64,000 bases of DNA from Palaemon carinicauda (Eukaryota > Arthropoda > Malacostraca > Decapoda > Palaemonidae). Shown one piece after another: positions 1-12,235 of the stretch. Position numbers and translations under genes: made by a program. Under the pieces are notes generated by a model, which made no database searches, had not been told where the DNA came from, and worked only from the letters and a program-made list of their open reading frames with translations. The stretch lies in NCBI RefSeq assembly GCF_036898095.1, contig NC_090745.1, positions 80,060,154 to 80,124,153 on the forward strand. Direction: 5' to 3'. The first letter of the stretch is position 1. Each line of letters begins with the position of its first letter.

Positions 1-574
1 AGGGAAAGAGATGCACGCTACATGTAAAAAGAAATATTTAACAAGATATATATATATGATATATCATATGTCATGCTTTATGTATCTTGTATTTTGTATT
101 TCTTATTTTGTATCTTTTATCTTTTATCTCGTATATTGTTACATATATATATTCTATCATGTATCTTGTGTCTTGTTACATATATCTTGATACATGATAC
201 ATATATCGTATATCAGGAAACAATATACAAGATAAAAGATCGATGTAACAAGATTAATGTATCATGTATTATGTGCCTTGTACCTTGTACTTTGTTACAT
301 GTATATTGTTGCATGTATCTTGTATCTTGCTACATGATACATAGTACATGGTGTCATATATCTTGTATCCTGTATCTTTTTACATGTATCTTGTTACATG
401 TATCTTGTATCTGGTTACATTTATTCTTTATATTGTCACATATATCTCGTATCTTGTTGCATGAATGTTTTTTCTTGTATCTTGTATCATGTTACCAATA
501 TCTTGTCTCTTGTATCATGTATCATGTATCTTGTATTTTGTATCTTGTTATATATATATATATATATATATATA

Positions 575-605
<31 letters not shown>

Positions 606-634
606 AATTTTATATATATATATATATATATATA

Positions 635-665
<31 letters not shown>

Positions 666-2391
666 AATTTTATACACACACATATATATATATATATATA
701 TCTTGTTACTTAAACCATGATATATGTATCATGTATCACGTAGCAACTTACAAGATGCAAGATATATTACGAGATACATATAACCTGATAGAAGATAGAA
801 GATGCAAGATATAAGATACATGATACATGATACAAGATGCATAATTCATTTATCATGTATCATGTAAAATATATCATATATCATGTATCATTTAGCATAT
901 ATTATTTATCTTGTATTTCGATCTTGTATCCAGTATCATGTATCATGTATATTGTTACATGTTACATGATAAATGATACAGGATACAAGATACGCGATAC
1001 ATGCTATATGCTACATGATACTTGATTTCTGATACATGCTATATGCTACATGATACTTGATTTGTGATACATGTATCATGTATCATATGTCATTCATCAT
1101 GTATCATGTATTATCTAACATGTATAATATATCATCTTTCCTGTATCTTGTATCAACTATCATTAATTTTTTATCTTGTAGTATTTTGACATGTAGCTTC
1201 TTTGATGTATAATCTATCTTAAATCTTGTAACTTGCTATGCGTATCGCTTATCTCGCATCATGTTACATGCATTGTGTATCATGTTACATGTGTATTGTA
1301 TCACGTGTCATGATACAGGTATCTAGTATCTTGTATCATCTTACATATATCTTGTAGTTGGTATCATGTTACAGGTATTTCGTTTGTTGTATCATTCTAC
1401 ATTATCTTATAAATAGTATTATATTACATGTATCTTGTTAAATGATACATGATACATGATGCATGATATATTATTGATCTTGTATTATGTATCATATACC
1501 ATGTAACAAGAAACATTTATACATGTAACAAAATACATGTAACAAGATAGAAGATACGTGTAACAATATAAAGGATAAGTATAACAAGACAAGATAAGAT
1601 ATAAATGTAACAAGATACAAGATACGTGTAACAAGATACAATATACCTGTAACAAGATACATGTAACAAGATATAAGACACATGTTAAAAAATGCAAGCT
1701 ATATAAAACAATATACATGTATCATGTAACAAGAAATATGTAAAAAGATCCAAGATACAAATATCCTATATAATATATTACGGAATATGTAACAATATGC
1801 ATGTGACAAGAAACAAAATGCTTGTATAACATATATATAACAAGATACATGCAACAAGATACGAGGTATATGTAACAAAATACATACACAATATATGTAT
1901 CACATATCACGTATCATTGTATAATATATGTATCATAGATCATGTAACCGGATACAAAATACATGTAACAAGGTACAAAATATAAGTAACAAGAATCATG
2001 GATCATGTATCATGAAACAAGATACATGAATCATATATCCTGTATCATATATCAGGTATTATGTTTCATGCATCCTGTTTCATCTATCAAGATACAAGAT
2101 ACATGATACGTAATATGTGACACACGATATGCGATATAAGATACTTGATACATGTTACATGATATACTGTATGTATCTTGTTACAGGTTACATGTATCTT
2201 CTTACTTGGTACATAATTCATGCTACTTGATACGTATCTTTCATCTTGTTACATGTATCTTTTCACATGTATCTTTCATATCGTATCTTGATACATGATA
2301 CATGATGAATATATCATGTGTCATGTATTGTGTATCCTTAATCTAGTTACATATGTTTGTTACATGATACATGATACAGAATTCAAGATAC
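1..2391. repeat. Satellite higher-order unit 1
   Basis: The unit begins AGGGAAAGAGATGCACGC. About 73-700 is written with TATCTTG-type words on the plus strand, followed by a (TA)n block and a mixed block (about 715-1035). About 1040-1440 is again plus orientation, about 1485-2000 is in the opposite orientation (AACAAGATACATG-type words), and the rest is mixed. The unit therefore contains large inverted segments of the same monomer. Confidence 0.85.
549..701. repeat. (TA)n with AAATTTT spacers
   Basis: TA dinucleotide runs of about 20-28 bp are separated by regular AAATTTT spacers, giving a local tandem period of about 31 bp. The equivalent block in the next satellite unit is 2946-3115. Open frames across it are composition artefacts. 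Confidence 0.9.
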
Positions 2392-2946
2392 AGGGAAAGA
2401 GATGCACGCTACATGTAAAAAGAAATATTTAACAAGATATATATATATGATATATCATATGTCATGCTTTATGTATCTTGTATTTTGTATTTCTTATTTT
2501 GTATCTTTTATCTTTTATCTCGTATATTGTTACATATATATATTCTATCATGTATCTTGTGTCTTGTTACATATATCTTGATACATGATACATATATCGT
2601 ATATCAGGAAACAATATACAAGATAAAAGATCGATGTAACAAGATTAATGTATCATGTATTATGTGCCTTGTACCTTGTACTTTGTTACATGTATATTGT
2701 TGCATGTATCTTGTATCTTGCTACATGATACATAGTACATGGTGTCATATATCTTGTATCCTGTATCTTTTTACATGTATCTTGTTACATGTATCTTGTA
2801 TCTGGTTACATTTATTCTTTATATTGTCACATATATCTCGTATCTTGTTGCATGAATGTTTTTTCTTGTATCTTGTATCATGTTACCAATATCTTGTCTC
2901 TTGTATCATGTATCATGTATCATGTATCTTGTATTTTGTATCTTGT

Positions 2947-2981
<35 letters not shown>

Positions 2982-3004
2982 ATATATATATATATATATA
3001 TATA

Positions 3005-3066
<62 letters not shown>

Positions 3067-4803
3067 AATTTTATACTTATATATATATTTATATATATAT
3101 ATATATATATATATCTTGTTACTTAAACCATGATATATGTATCATGTATCACGTAGCAACTTACAAGATGCAAGATATATTACGAGATACATATAACCTG
3201 ATAGAAGATAGAAGATGCAAGATATAAGATACATGATACATGATACAAGATGCATAATTCATTTATCATGTATCATGTAAAATATATCATATATCATGTA
3301 TCATTTAGCATATATTATTTATCTTGTATTTCGATCTTGTATCCAGTATCATGTATCATGTATATTGTTACATGTTACATGATAAATGATACAGGATACA
3401 AGATACGCGATACATGCTATATGCTACATGATACTTGATTTCTGATACATGCTATATGCTACATGATACTTGATTTCTGATACATGTATCATGTATCATG
3501 TGTCATTCATCATGTATCAGGTATTATCTAACATGTATAATATATCATCTTTCCTGTATCTTGTATCAACTATCATTAATTTTTCATCTTGTAGTATTTG
3601 ACATGTAGCTTCTTTGATGTATAATCTATCTTAAATCTTGTAACTTGCTATGCGTATCGCTTATCTCGCATCATGTTACATGCATTGTGTAACATGTTAC
3701 ATGTGTATTGTATCACGTATCATGATACAGGTATCTAGTATCTTGTATCATCTCACATATATCTTGTAGTTGGTATCATGTTACATGTATTTCGTTTGTT
3801 GTATCATTCTACAGTATCTTATAAATAGTATTATATTACATGTATCTTGTTAAATGATACATGATACATAATGCATGATATATTATTGATCTTGTATTAT
3901 GTATCATATACCATGTAACAAGAAACATTTATACATGTAACAAAATACATGTAACAAGATAGAAGATACGTGTAACAATATAAAGGATAAGTATAACAAG
4001 ACAAGATAAGATATAAATGTAACAAGATACAAGATACGTGTAACAAGATACAATATACCTGTAACAAGATACATGTAACAAGATATAAGACACATGTTAA
4101 AAAATGCAAGCTATATAAAACAATATACATGTATCATGTAACAAGAAATATGTAAAAAGATCCAAGATACAAATATCCTATATAATATATTACGGAATAT
4201 GTAACAATATGCATGTGACAAGAAACAAAATGCTTGTATAACATATATGTAACAAGATACATGCAACAAGATACGAGGTATATGTAACAAAATACATACA
4301 CAATATATGTATCACATATCACGTATCATTGTATAATATATGTATCATAGATCATGTAACAGGATACAAAATACATGTAACAAGGTACAAAATATAAGTA
4401 ACAAGAATCATGGATCATGTATCATGAAACAAGATACATGAATCATATATCCTGTATCATATATCAGGTATTATGTTTCATGCATCCTGTTTCATCTATC
4501 AAGATACAAGATACATGATACGTAATATGTGACACACGATATGCGATACAAGATACTTGATACATGTTACATGATATACTGTATGTATCTTGTTACAGGT
4601 TACATGTATCTTCTTACTTGGTACATAATTCATGCTACTTGATACGTATCTTTCATCTTGTTACATGTATCTTTTCACATGTATCTTTCATATCGTATCT
4701 TGATACATGATACATGATGAATATATCATGTGTCATGTATTGTGTATCCTTAATCTTGTTACATATTTTTGTTACATGATACATGATACAGAATTCAAGA
4801 TAC
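2392..4803. repeat. Satellite higher-order unit 2
   Basis: This is a near-copy of unit 1 displaced by 2391 bp, with the same order of orientation blocks. The main difference is in the (TA)n block near 2946-3115, where TGTATGTATGTA is present and the AAATTTT-spaced repeats differ in number. The low divergence points to recent unequal exchange or amplification. Confidence 0.85.
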
Positions 4804-5510
4804 AGGGAAAGAGATGCATGCTACATGTAAAAAGAAATATTTAACAAGATATATATATATGATATATCATATGTCATGCTTTATGTATCTTGTATTTTGT
4901 ATTTCTTATTTTGTATCTTGTATCTTTTATCTCGTATATTGTTACATATATATATATATATTCTATCATGTATCTTGTGTCTTGTTACATATATCTTGAT
5001 ACATGATACATATATCGTATATCAGGAAACAATATACAAGATAAAAGATCGATGTAACAAGATTAATGTATCATGTATTATGTGCCTTGTACCTTGTACC
5101 TTGTACTTTGTTACATGTATATTGTTGCATGTATCTTGTATCTTGCTACATGATACATAGTACATGGTGTCATATATCTTGTATCCTGTATCTTTTTACA
5201 TGTATCTTGTTACATGTATCTTGTATCTGGTTACATTTATTCTTTATATTGTCACATATATCTCGTATCTTGTTGCATGAATGTTTTTTCTTGTATCTTG
5301 TATCATGTTACCAATATCTTGTCTCTTGTTTCATGTTATATGTATCTTGTATCTTGTTTCATGTTACATATTTCTTATATGTAGTATAATGATACATGTA
5401 TCTTGTATATTGTTACATAATACATGATACATTATACATGATACATGTATCTTGTATCTTGTTACATAATACATGATACATTATACATGATACATGGTAT
5501 CTTGTTGCAT
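4804..5510. repeat. Satellite higher-order unit 3, truncated
   Basis: The unit starts with the same AGGGAAAGAGATGCA head and follows unit 2 closely for about 530 bp. It includes small insertions: an extra TATCTTG, a longer TA run near 4946 and an extra CTTGTAC word. After about 5330 it departs into a short local repeat of ACATAATACATGATACATTA type and ends at non-satellite DNA near 5510. Confidence 0.8.
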
Positions 5511-6480
5511 ATATGTGAAGCTACTTAGGACAGAATATTTACAATAATAGCTTCAAGTCTTCTATGTTTTTAATTATCATTTTTCAAGTTATGCTGAGTA
5601 GTTACTGACATTAATCTTTCAGGGCATTTGATTACTTTTATATTTGAAATTAAGATCCCCAAGAGATGGCAAATTGCCGTTCTTTTTTCTACTTTAATAA
5701 GTGAACTTTGGTGAACAATAATTTTACAAATTTCTTCTACAATTACAGAATTAGTAAGCACACAAAACTTGGAACGAAATTAATTCTCTTGAATATTTGA
5801 GGCTACAACCGTGGATTGGAACTTCAACTTACTATGGGTTGCAGAATCCGTGAGTCTCCATTTCAGGCAGGAAGGGAACGCGGTCTAAGACAGGTGTCAT
5901 CCAATTGGACACGTTGAAAAATTCTTCCTAACTCGTCTCGGGCAGGAGTTAGTTATTTATCTACCTCTCTGATTGAAAGGCTAAAGGGCATCTCCAACTA
6001 GAGTTTTCTCCTTCTTCCTGCTGCCAAATTTACTGCATTTCTTGAAGTTAATTAAATGTCTATCACATTGGCACTTGGTGTGAGGGCCACACCTCAAGAT
6101 GGGGGAAAAGGGGGAATCTTTCATTGTATTTGCTGCTTAAGGAAGAGCGGCGCTACTTCCTTGCAGGTGTGGCAACCCTACGTCACGTCATGTGACTGAT
6201 CCTTTGTTCTATTGCTCCCCTTCATCTAACGTATTTTTTACGCCATTCAACCTGCTTTACGTCATGGTGATGTCATTGTTACCGGCTTTCTGTAGGCGTC
6301 TTTTGGGCCGGTGAGCTGCGCCTAACAATTACTCATACTAGTGAGTCATCCTTCGCATTCTCAGCACAAGGGATGTTTGGTCAGCGAAAACTACAACATA
6401 AGCATTTTAATGCACTCACTGCCTTCCCGCTCCTCTTTCTCTCTCGTTTCTAGTCTCTCTTTACAATAAACTTTACAAAA
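5511..6480. other. Non-satellite island; possible solo LTR at its right end
   Basis: This island of ordinary composition interrupts the satellite. The left part (5511-6060) holds a minus-strand open frame of 63 codons at 5570-5761 that I do not recognise. The right part (about 6079-6475) starts TGTGAGGGCCACACC, is richer in GC, carries several ACGTCA/TGATGTCA-type words (about 6180-6275) and ends with an AATAAA at about 6465 just before satellite resumes. That layout resembles a solo LTR or another promoter/polyA-bearing repeat, but I see no matching target duplication. Confidence 0.35.
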
Positions 6481-7080
6481 TCATGTATCTTGCATCATGT
6501 ATCATTTAGCATGTATCATGCATCATGCATCATTATCATGCATCTTGTACCTTGTACCTTGTATAATGTAACCGATATCTTGTTGCACATATCTTGAAAC
6601 ATGATACATGTATCATATATCATGTAAAAAGATACAAAATACAAGAAACAATATACATGTAACAAGATTCATGTAACATGATACAAGATACAATATACAG
6701 GACGCCATGTATCTTGTAACTAAATACAATATGCATGAAACATATTACAAGATACAAGATACATGTGACATGGATACAAGATACAAGATACATGTGACAT
6801 GGATACAAGATACAAGATACCATATAAATGATATATGTAAAATGATAAAAGGTATAAGATACCAGAAACAAGATACATGATATATGATACCATGTATCAT
6901 GTATCATGTATCATGATATCAAATATCACAAATCTTTTGTGTTGTATCTTGTATCATGAATCCTGTATCTTGTTGCATGTATCTTTATACATGTATCATG
7001 TATCACGTAACAAGTTACAAGACACAATATATATGTAACAAGATACAGGTATCTTATGTCATGTGTCATGCATGTATCAT
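6481..7080. repeat. Heptamer satellite block
   Basis: Degenerate TATCATG/CATGATA-type words continue here. Plus-orientation words at the edges flank a minus-orientation block at about 6610-6900. Part of it (from about 6840) is repeated at about 9940 as the start of the 3.1 kb duplication. Open frames here are artefacts. Confidence 0.85.
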
Positions 7081-7395
7081 GTTTAAGAGTCATGAATGGC
7101 AGAGGCAAGGGTCAGGACCATTGCCCTAGCAATCAGGACAATACCCTAGTTACTGACCATATATTATATGATCAGCGCCCAAGCCTCCTCTCCTTACAAG
7201 CTAGGACCAGGGAAGGCCAGGCAGTGGCTGCTGATGACTCAGAAGATAGACCTATAGGCTCCCCCAAACCCCACAACCTTAGCTCACAAGGATGGTAAGG
7301 ATGCAGAAACTAATGGCACTAACAAGTCTGAGCGGGACTCGAAACCCCGTCTGGCAAACACCAGACAGAGACGTTACCACTCAAGCCACAACCAA
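7081..7395 (-). mobile_element. tRNA-derived SINE, minus strand (copy 1)
   Basis: Read on the minus strand, the element begins with a pol III promoter. An A box reading TGGCTTGAGTGG lies within 7372-7388, and a B box (GGTTTCGAGTCC, one extra T) lies at 7335-7346. The body has no coding potential and ends in a TTAAA-type tail beside satellite. A second copy at 10181-10502 sits at the same place of a duplicated satellite segment, and a more diverged copy lies at 21530-21890 on the plus strand. The family identity is inferred from the promoter boxes and dispersion. Confidence 0.75.
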
Positions 7396-7430
7396 CAACC
7401 CATGTATCAGAAATCTTGTGTCTAGTATCT

Positions 7431-7431
7431 T

Positions 7432-7495
<64 letters not shown>

Positions 7496-7725
7496 TTGCT
7501 AAGTTACAACCCTAGTTGGAAAAGTAGCATGCTATGAGCCCATGGGTTCCAGCAGGGAAAATAACACAGTCAAGTAAGGAAACAAGGAAAAATCAAATAT
7601 TTCAAGAACTATAACAACATTATAATGAATATTTCCTATATAGATTTTTAAAACTTCAACGAAATAAGAGGAAGAGAAATTAGATATAATAGTGTACCCG
7701 ACTCTAACCTAAGACAGTGGGTACA
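7431..7725 (-). mobile_element. (TAA)n-tailed dispersed repeat R1, truncated, minus strand
   Basis: This is a minus-strand copy of a repeat seen six times in the window. Its 3' end is the (ATT/TAA)n run at 7434-7495, next to CTTGCTAAGTTACAACCCTAG. It is 5'-truncated near 7725 and has lost a short internal segment that the copy at 10549-10822 keeps. Truncation at the 5' end and a simple-repeat 3' tail are typical of elements moved by LINE-type machinery, but no coding sequence is visible. Confidence 0.7.
7434..7495. repeat. (TAT)n microsatellite
   Basis: About 20 uninterrupted ATT/TAT triplets form the tail of the adjacent R1 element. The duplicate copy near 10549 has only a handful of triplets, so the tract has expanded or contracted since the duplication. 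Confidence 0.95.
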
Positions 7726-8482
7726 GGATACATGTATCATACATTATGTATCAATTACAATGTATCATGTATCAAGTATCATGTATCTTGCATTTTTCTT
7801 CTTTCATGTATCATGTGTCTTTTTAAAAGATATATGATATATAATTTAGGATTCCTGTATCATGTATTATATATCATGTATCATACATAATTCCTCATGT
7901 ATATTGTATCATGTACCTTCTATTTTTCATATTGTAACTTGTTACTAGTAACTTGTTACATGTATCTTGTTACATGTATCATGTATCCTATAACATGATA
8001 CATGGTAATAGATATATATAACAAGATACATGTAATAAGATACACATATTATTTGCCATGTATCATTTATCACATATATTGTACTTTTTACCTAGAACCT
8101 TCTTAAATATATTTGGATACATGATATATATGTCTTGTACATTTTAACTGTGTGTAAGTTACAAGATACAGGTAACAAGATACATGTGACAAAATACATG
8201 TAACAAGAGATCTGTATCATGCATCATGTATCAAGTACCGTGTACCCTGTACCTTGTACCTCATTATTTGTTACATATATCTTGTTCCATATATCTAGAT
8301 ACATGACACATATATCATATATCATGTGCCAGATACAAGATAAAGATGCAGGTAACAGGATACATGTAACAAGATGCATGTATTATGTATCATGTATCAT
8401 GCATTATGTATCATACATCATGTATTATGTATCAATTATCATGTAATTGGTACCTTGTACCTTGTACTTTGTTATAAGTACT

Positions 8483-8547
<65 letters not shown>

Positions 8548-9748
8548 ATACATGATTCATGTATCATATATCATTAAACAAGATAATAGATACAAAATGC
8601 ATGCAACAATATACAAGTATCATGTAACATGTATCATTTATCATGTATCATGTATTTTGTACATGGTAACTTGTACCTCGTTACACATATATTACATGAA
8701 TCTCATATCTTGTTATATAAACATGATACATTGCATCGTGTATATTGTATCTTGTATTTTTTATTATGCAACTTGTTCCATATATCGTGTTATATGTATC
8801 TTATATTTTGTTACATTTACCTTGTAACTCATATCTTTTTATCATGTGTCATATATCAGGTTAAAGTATCTAGTATCTTGTATCATTTCACAAGGGTATT
8901 ATCCATTGTATAATGTTACATGTATATTGTATCTCGTATCATGTTATATTTATCTCTATTACTTTTATTTTGTATCTTGTTACATGATACATTACATAAG
9001 TTACATGATACTCATGGAACTAGATACATGATACATGACGCATGATATATTTTACATGACATTTGATGCAGGTATCATGTATCTTGTATTGTGTATCATT
9101 TATTATTTATCATGTACCTTGTATTAAGTAAAAAGATATATGATACAAGATAGAAAGATACATAATACATGATACATTACACATAATGTATGATATATTA
9201 TATATGCTAAATATACCATATATAAAGTATTATGAATCATGTATCATGTATTATTTATTATGTCACCTTATTAGATGTATCTTGTATCCTGTTACATGAT
9301 ACATGATTCATGATACATCACATCAAGTATTTTATATCTTCTATATCGTACCTTGTATCTTTTATCTTATATTTTGTATCTTTTTACATGTACTTTAAAT
9401 TTGTTACATATAACTTGTATCTTGTTACATGTATCTTTTTACATGATTCATGCATCATGAATCCTGTAAAAATATACATGTAGGAAGATCCATGTATCAT
9501 ATGTCATACATCATGAATTTTGTATCATGAACTATATATCTTGTGGGTTGTATCTTGCTTAATATATTTTGTTACATATGTCTTGATACATGATACATGT
9601 ATTCTGTATCATCTAACAGGAAACAATTACAAGATGCATGTAAAAAGATACACGATATCAGATATATGTATCATGCATGATGGATCATGTATCTTGTACC
9701 TTGTATCGTATACCTTGTTTCGTATCTCGTTGCATATATCTTGAAAAG

Positions 9749-9822
<74 letters not shown>

Positions 9823-9940
9823 TGTATTATAGATACATTTAACAAAATACAATATGCAAGAAATATAAAGGCGGGTATCTTGTAAAAAGATACACGCAAC
9901 ATGATACACGAAAGAAGATACATGATACAAGTAAAAATGA
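7726..9940. repeat. Heptamer satellite block
   Basis: This is continuous degenerate heptamer satellite in mixed orientation. It contains (TA)n runs at 8487-8545 and 9750-9820. The first part, up to about 8350, is the right half of the 3.1 kb duplicated segment. There is no gene; open frames are repeat artefacts. Confidence 0.85.
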
Positions 9941-10180
9941 TTCAAGGCACAAGATAAAAGATATAAAATACTAGATACATGATATATGATACCATGTATC
10001 ATGTATCATGATATCAAACATCACAAATCTGTTGTGTCGTATTTTGTATTATGAATCCTGTATCTTGTTGCATGTATCTTTATACATGTATCATGTATCA
10101 CGTAACAAGATATAAGACACAATATATATATGTAACAAGATACAGGTATCCTATGTCATGTGTCATGCATGTATCATGTT

Positions 10181-10502
10181 TAAAGTTTTAAAGGTCACTC
10201 ATAAATGGCAGAGGCAAGGGTCAGGACCATTGCCCTAGCAATCAGGACAATACCCTAGTTACTGACCATATATTATATGATCAGCGCCCAAGCCTCCTCT
10301 CCTTACAAGCTAGGACCAGGGAGGGCCAGGCAGTGGCTGCTGATGACTCAGCAGATAGACCTATAGGCTCCCCCAAACCACCCAACCTTAGCTCACAAGG
10401 ATGGTAAGGTTGCAGACACTAATGGCAGTAACAAGTCTGAGAGGGACTTGAACCTCCGTCTGGCAAACACCAGACAGAGACGTTACCAATCAGGCCACAA
10501 CC
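10181..10502 (-). mobile_element. tRNA-derived SINE, minus strand (copy 2)
   Basis: This is a paralogue of the SINE at 7081-7395. On the minus strand the B box reads GGTTCAAGTCC (10444-10454), a full match to the GGTTCRANTCC consensus. The A box region lies at about 10480-10498. The junctions with flanking satellite are the same as in copy 1, so the two share one ancestral insertion. Confidence 0.78.
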
Positions 10503-10548
10503 CATGTATCAGAAATTTTGTATCTAGTACCTTGTATCTTGTATCCTG

Positions 10549-10822
10549 TATTATTATTATTATTATTATTACTTGCTAGGTTACAACCCTAGTTGGAAAA
10601 GTAGCATGCTATGAGCCCATGGGTTCCAGCAGGGAAAATAACACAGTCAAGTAAGGAAACAAGGAAAAATCAAATATTTCAAGAACTATAACAACATTAA
10701 AATTAATATTTCCTATATAGATTTTTAAAACTTCAACGAAATAAGAGGAAGAGAAATTAGATAGAATAGTGTGCCCGACTGTACCCTCATGCAAGAGGAC
10801 TATAACCTAAGACAGTGGGTAC
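10549..10822 (-). mobile_element. (TAA)n-tailed repeat R1, truncated, minus strand (copy 2)
   Basis: This paralogue of the copy at 7431-7725 has a short (ATT)n tail at about 10549-10571. It retains the segment reading TGTACCCTCATGCAAGAGG (near 10778-10798) that copy 1 has lost. Its 5' truncation point matches copy 1. Confidence 0.7.
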
Positions 10823-11465
10823 ATGATATATGTATCACACATTATGTATCAATTATAATGTATCATGTGCCATGTATCATGTATCATGTATCGTATCAAG
10901 TATCATGTATCTTGCATTTTTCTTCTTACATGTATCATGTATCTTTTTAAAAGAAATATGATATATGATTTAGGATTCCTTTATCATGTATTATATATCA
11001 TGTATCATACATCATTCCTCATGTATATTGTATCATGTATCATGTATCATGTATCTTCTATATTGCATCTTGTAACTTGTTATATGTATCTTGTTACATG
11101 TATCATGTATCCTATAACATGATACAAGTTAAAAGTTATATGTAACAAGATACATGTTACATGTAACAAGATACACATATCATTTGTCATGTATCATGTA
11201 TCATGTATATTGTACTTCTTACCTAGCACCTTGTTAAATATATTTTGATACATGATATATGTGTCTTGTACAGGTAACAAGATAAAAGTGACAAAATACA
11301 TGTAACAAGAGATCTGTATCATGCATCATGTATCAAGTATCGTGTATCTTGTACATTGTACCTCATTATTTTTTACATATATTTTGTTCCATATATCTAG
11401 ATACATGACACATTTATCATATATCATGTACCAAATACAAGATAAAAATACAGGTAACAAGATGC

Positions 11466-11651
11466 CTCGTGTTTACCTGTTCTCTAGTACTCCCTCTGCA
11501 GGGAGAGCTTTGATGTGTGACTGGTTATTTTGCCGGGAATCTATGCCAGAGTTCCCTGAGGCTTTGAATATTAGCATAGCACCGGGAGACGCCCGCCGTG
11601 TTGTAAATAATACTTCGTTCTTTCTTTAATTGGAGAGTTGTTTTATGTATC

Positions 11652-11746
<95 letters not shown>

Positions 11747-12235
11747 CTTTATTAGTTTCTTTGTGTATGGAGAATGGTTTTTTTTTTTGTTGGATTTGTG
11801 ATTACTGTTATTAATTATAAGGTTTAGCTTTATACTATAGGTAGGAGTTTAAGTATTTCCTCACTGTGCTCTCCTCCTTCCTTCCTAACCTTATTTAGTA
11901 ATAGGCAAGTGATCTAAATTTGGGCCCCTGATTTATTGCTTATGTGTTATATATTCATTCATCTATCTTAGGGATTTATATTATATATGTTAGGTCATCC
12001 TTTCGGATGTTTATTCTAAGGACGTGAATTTTTCTCCTGTTGTCACAAGGCTGACCGATATTTATATATGTTGTGTTAATTTTCATTTGTTGTTTTACGT
12101 GTATATTAAAGATTGTTAAGTTTTTCTCGTGTTCTCGTTTCCATTGACCCTTTTTCATTGAGCATTTAAAACACTGACCTCTCTTTCCGAGTTCTTTAAA
12201 GATCTTGCACCACGGCCTCACCCGAGGTCGTAACA
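11466..12235. mobile_element. Unclassified insertion in satellite, possible solo LTR
   Basis: This non-satellite island of about 770 bp starts TGCCTCGTG and ends GAGGTCGTAACA, so it has TG...CA ends, with satellite directly on both sides. It contains a (TA)n run at 11653-11742. A minus-strand open frame of 86 codons (11976-12236) matches nothing I know. Size and termini fit a solo LTR, but I see no target-site duplication and no partner LTR in the window, so this remains a guess. Confidence 0.3.

Larger units (their letters stand above)
1..5510. repeat. Heptamer satellite, 2.4 kb higher-order tandem array
   Basis: The stretch is made of degenerate 7-bp words, mainly TATCATG, TATCTTG, TATTTTG and TTACATG, and their complements. 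They are organised into higher-order units of about 2.4 kb. Unit 1 is 1-2391, unit 2 is 2392-4803 and a third unit starts at 4804 and degenerates after about 5330. Units 1 and 2 are nearly identical over their length; the differences I see are single bases and changes in the internal (TA)n block. Open frames of 60-190 codons occur throughout because a heptamer without stops stays open in all three frames. Their peptides (recurrent VSCIMYH-like heptads) are artefacts of the repeat, not proteins. Confidence 0.9.
6840..8350. repeat. 3.1 kb-spaced satellite duplication, copy A
   Basis: The segment contains satellite, the minus-strand SINE, the R1 element and more satellite. It matches about 9940-11465 in the same order with an offset of 3102-3109 bp. 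Because both transposon insertions lie at corresponding sites in both copies, they were present before the duplication. Confidence 0.8.
9940..11465. repeat. 3.1 kb-spaced satellite duplication, copy B
   Basis: This is the counterpart of 6840-8350. It keeps the SINE (10181-10502) and R1 (10549-10822) insertions and the shared AGAGATCTGTATCATGC word near 11308. The match breaks at 11465, where non-satellite DNA begins. Confidence 0.8.

Noticed and set aside
1..5510. Telomere or CRISPR-like array
   Set aside because: The 7-bp words are not TTAGG-type arthropod telomere repeats, and there are no equal-length repeats separated by unique spacers.
7335..7394. A functional tRNA gene
   Set aside because: The A and B boxes are present, but no cloverleaf with a plausible acceptor stem is seen and the sequence continues into a SINE body.
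7056..7537. Two plus-strand frames of about 80 codons
   Set aside because: They cross the minus-strand SINE and the (TAT)n tail of R1; the second ends in a poly-tyrosine run from the microsatellite.
73..9031. Many frames of 60-190 codons with cysteine-rich, hydrophobic translations (VSCIMYH-like)
   Set aside because: They are produced by the stop-free heptamer satellite; the same peptides appear wherever the repeat runs in that orientation, with no independent start, domain or constraint.
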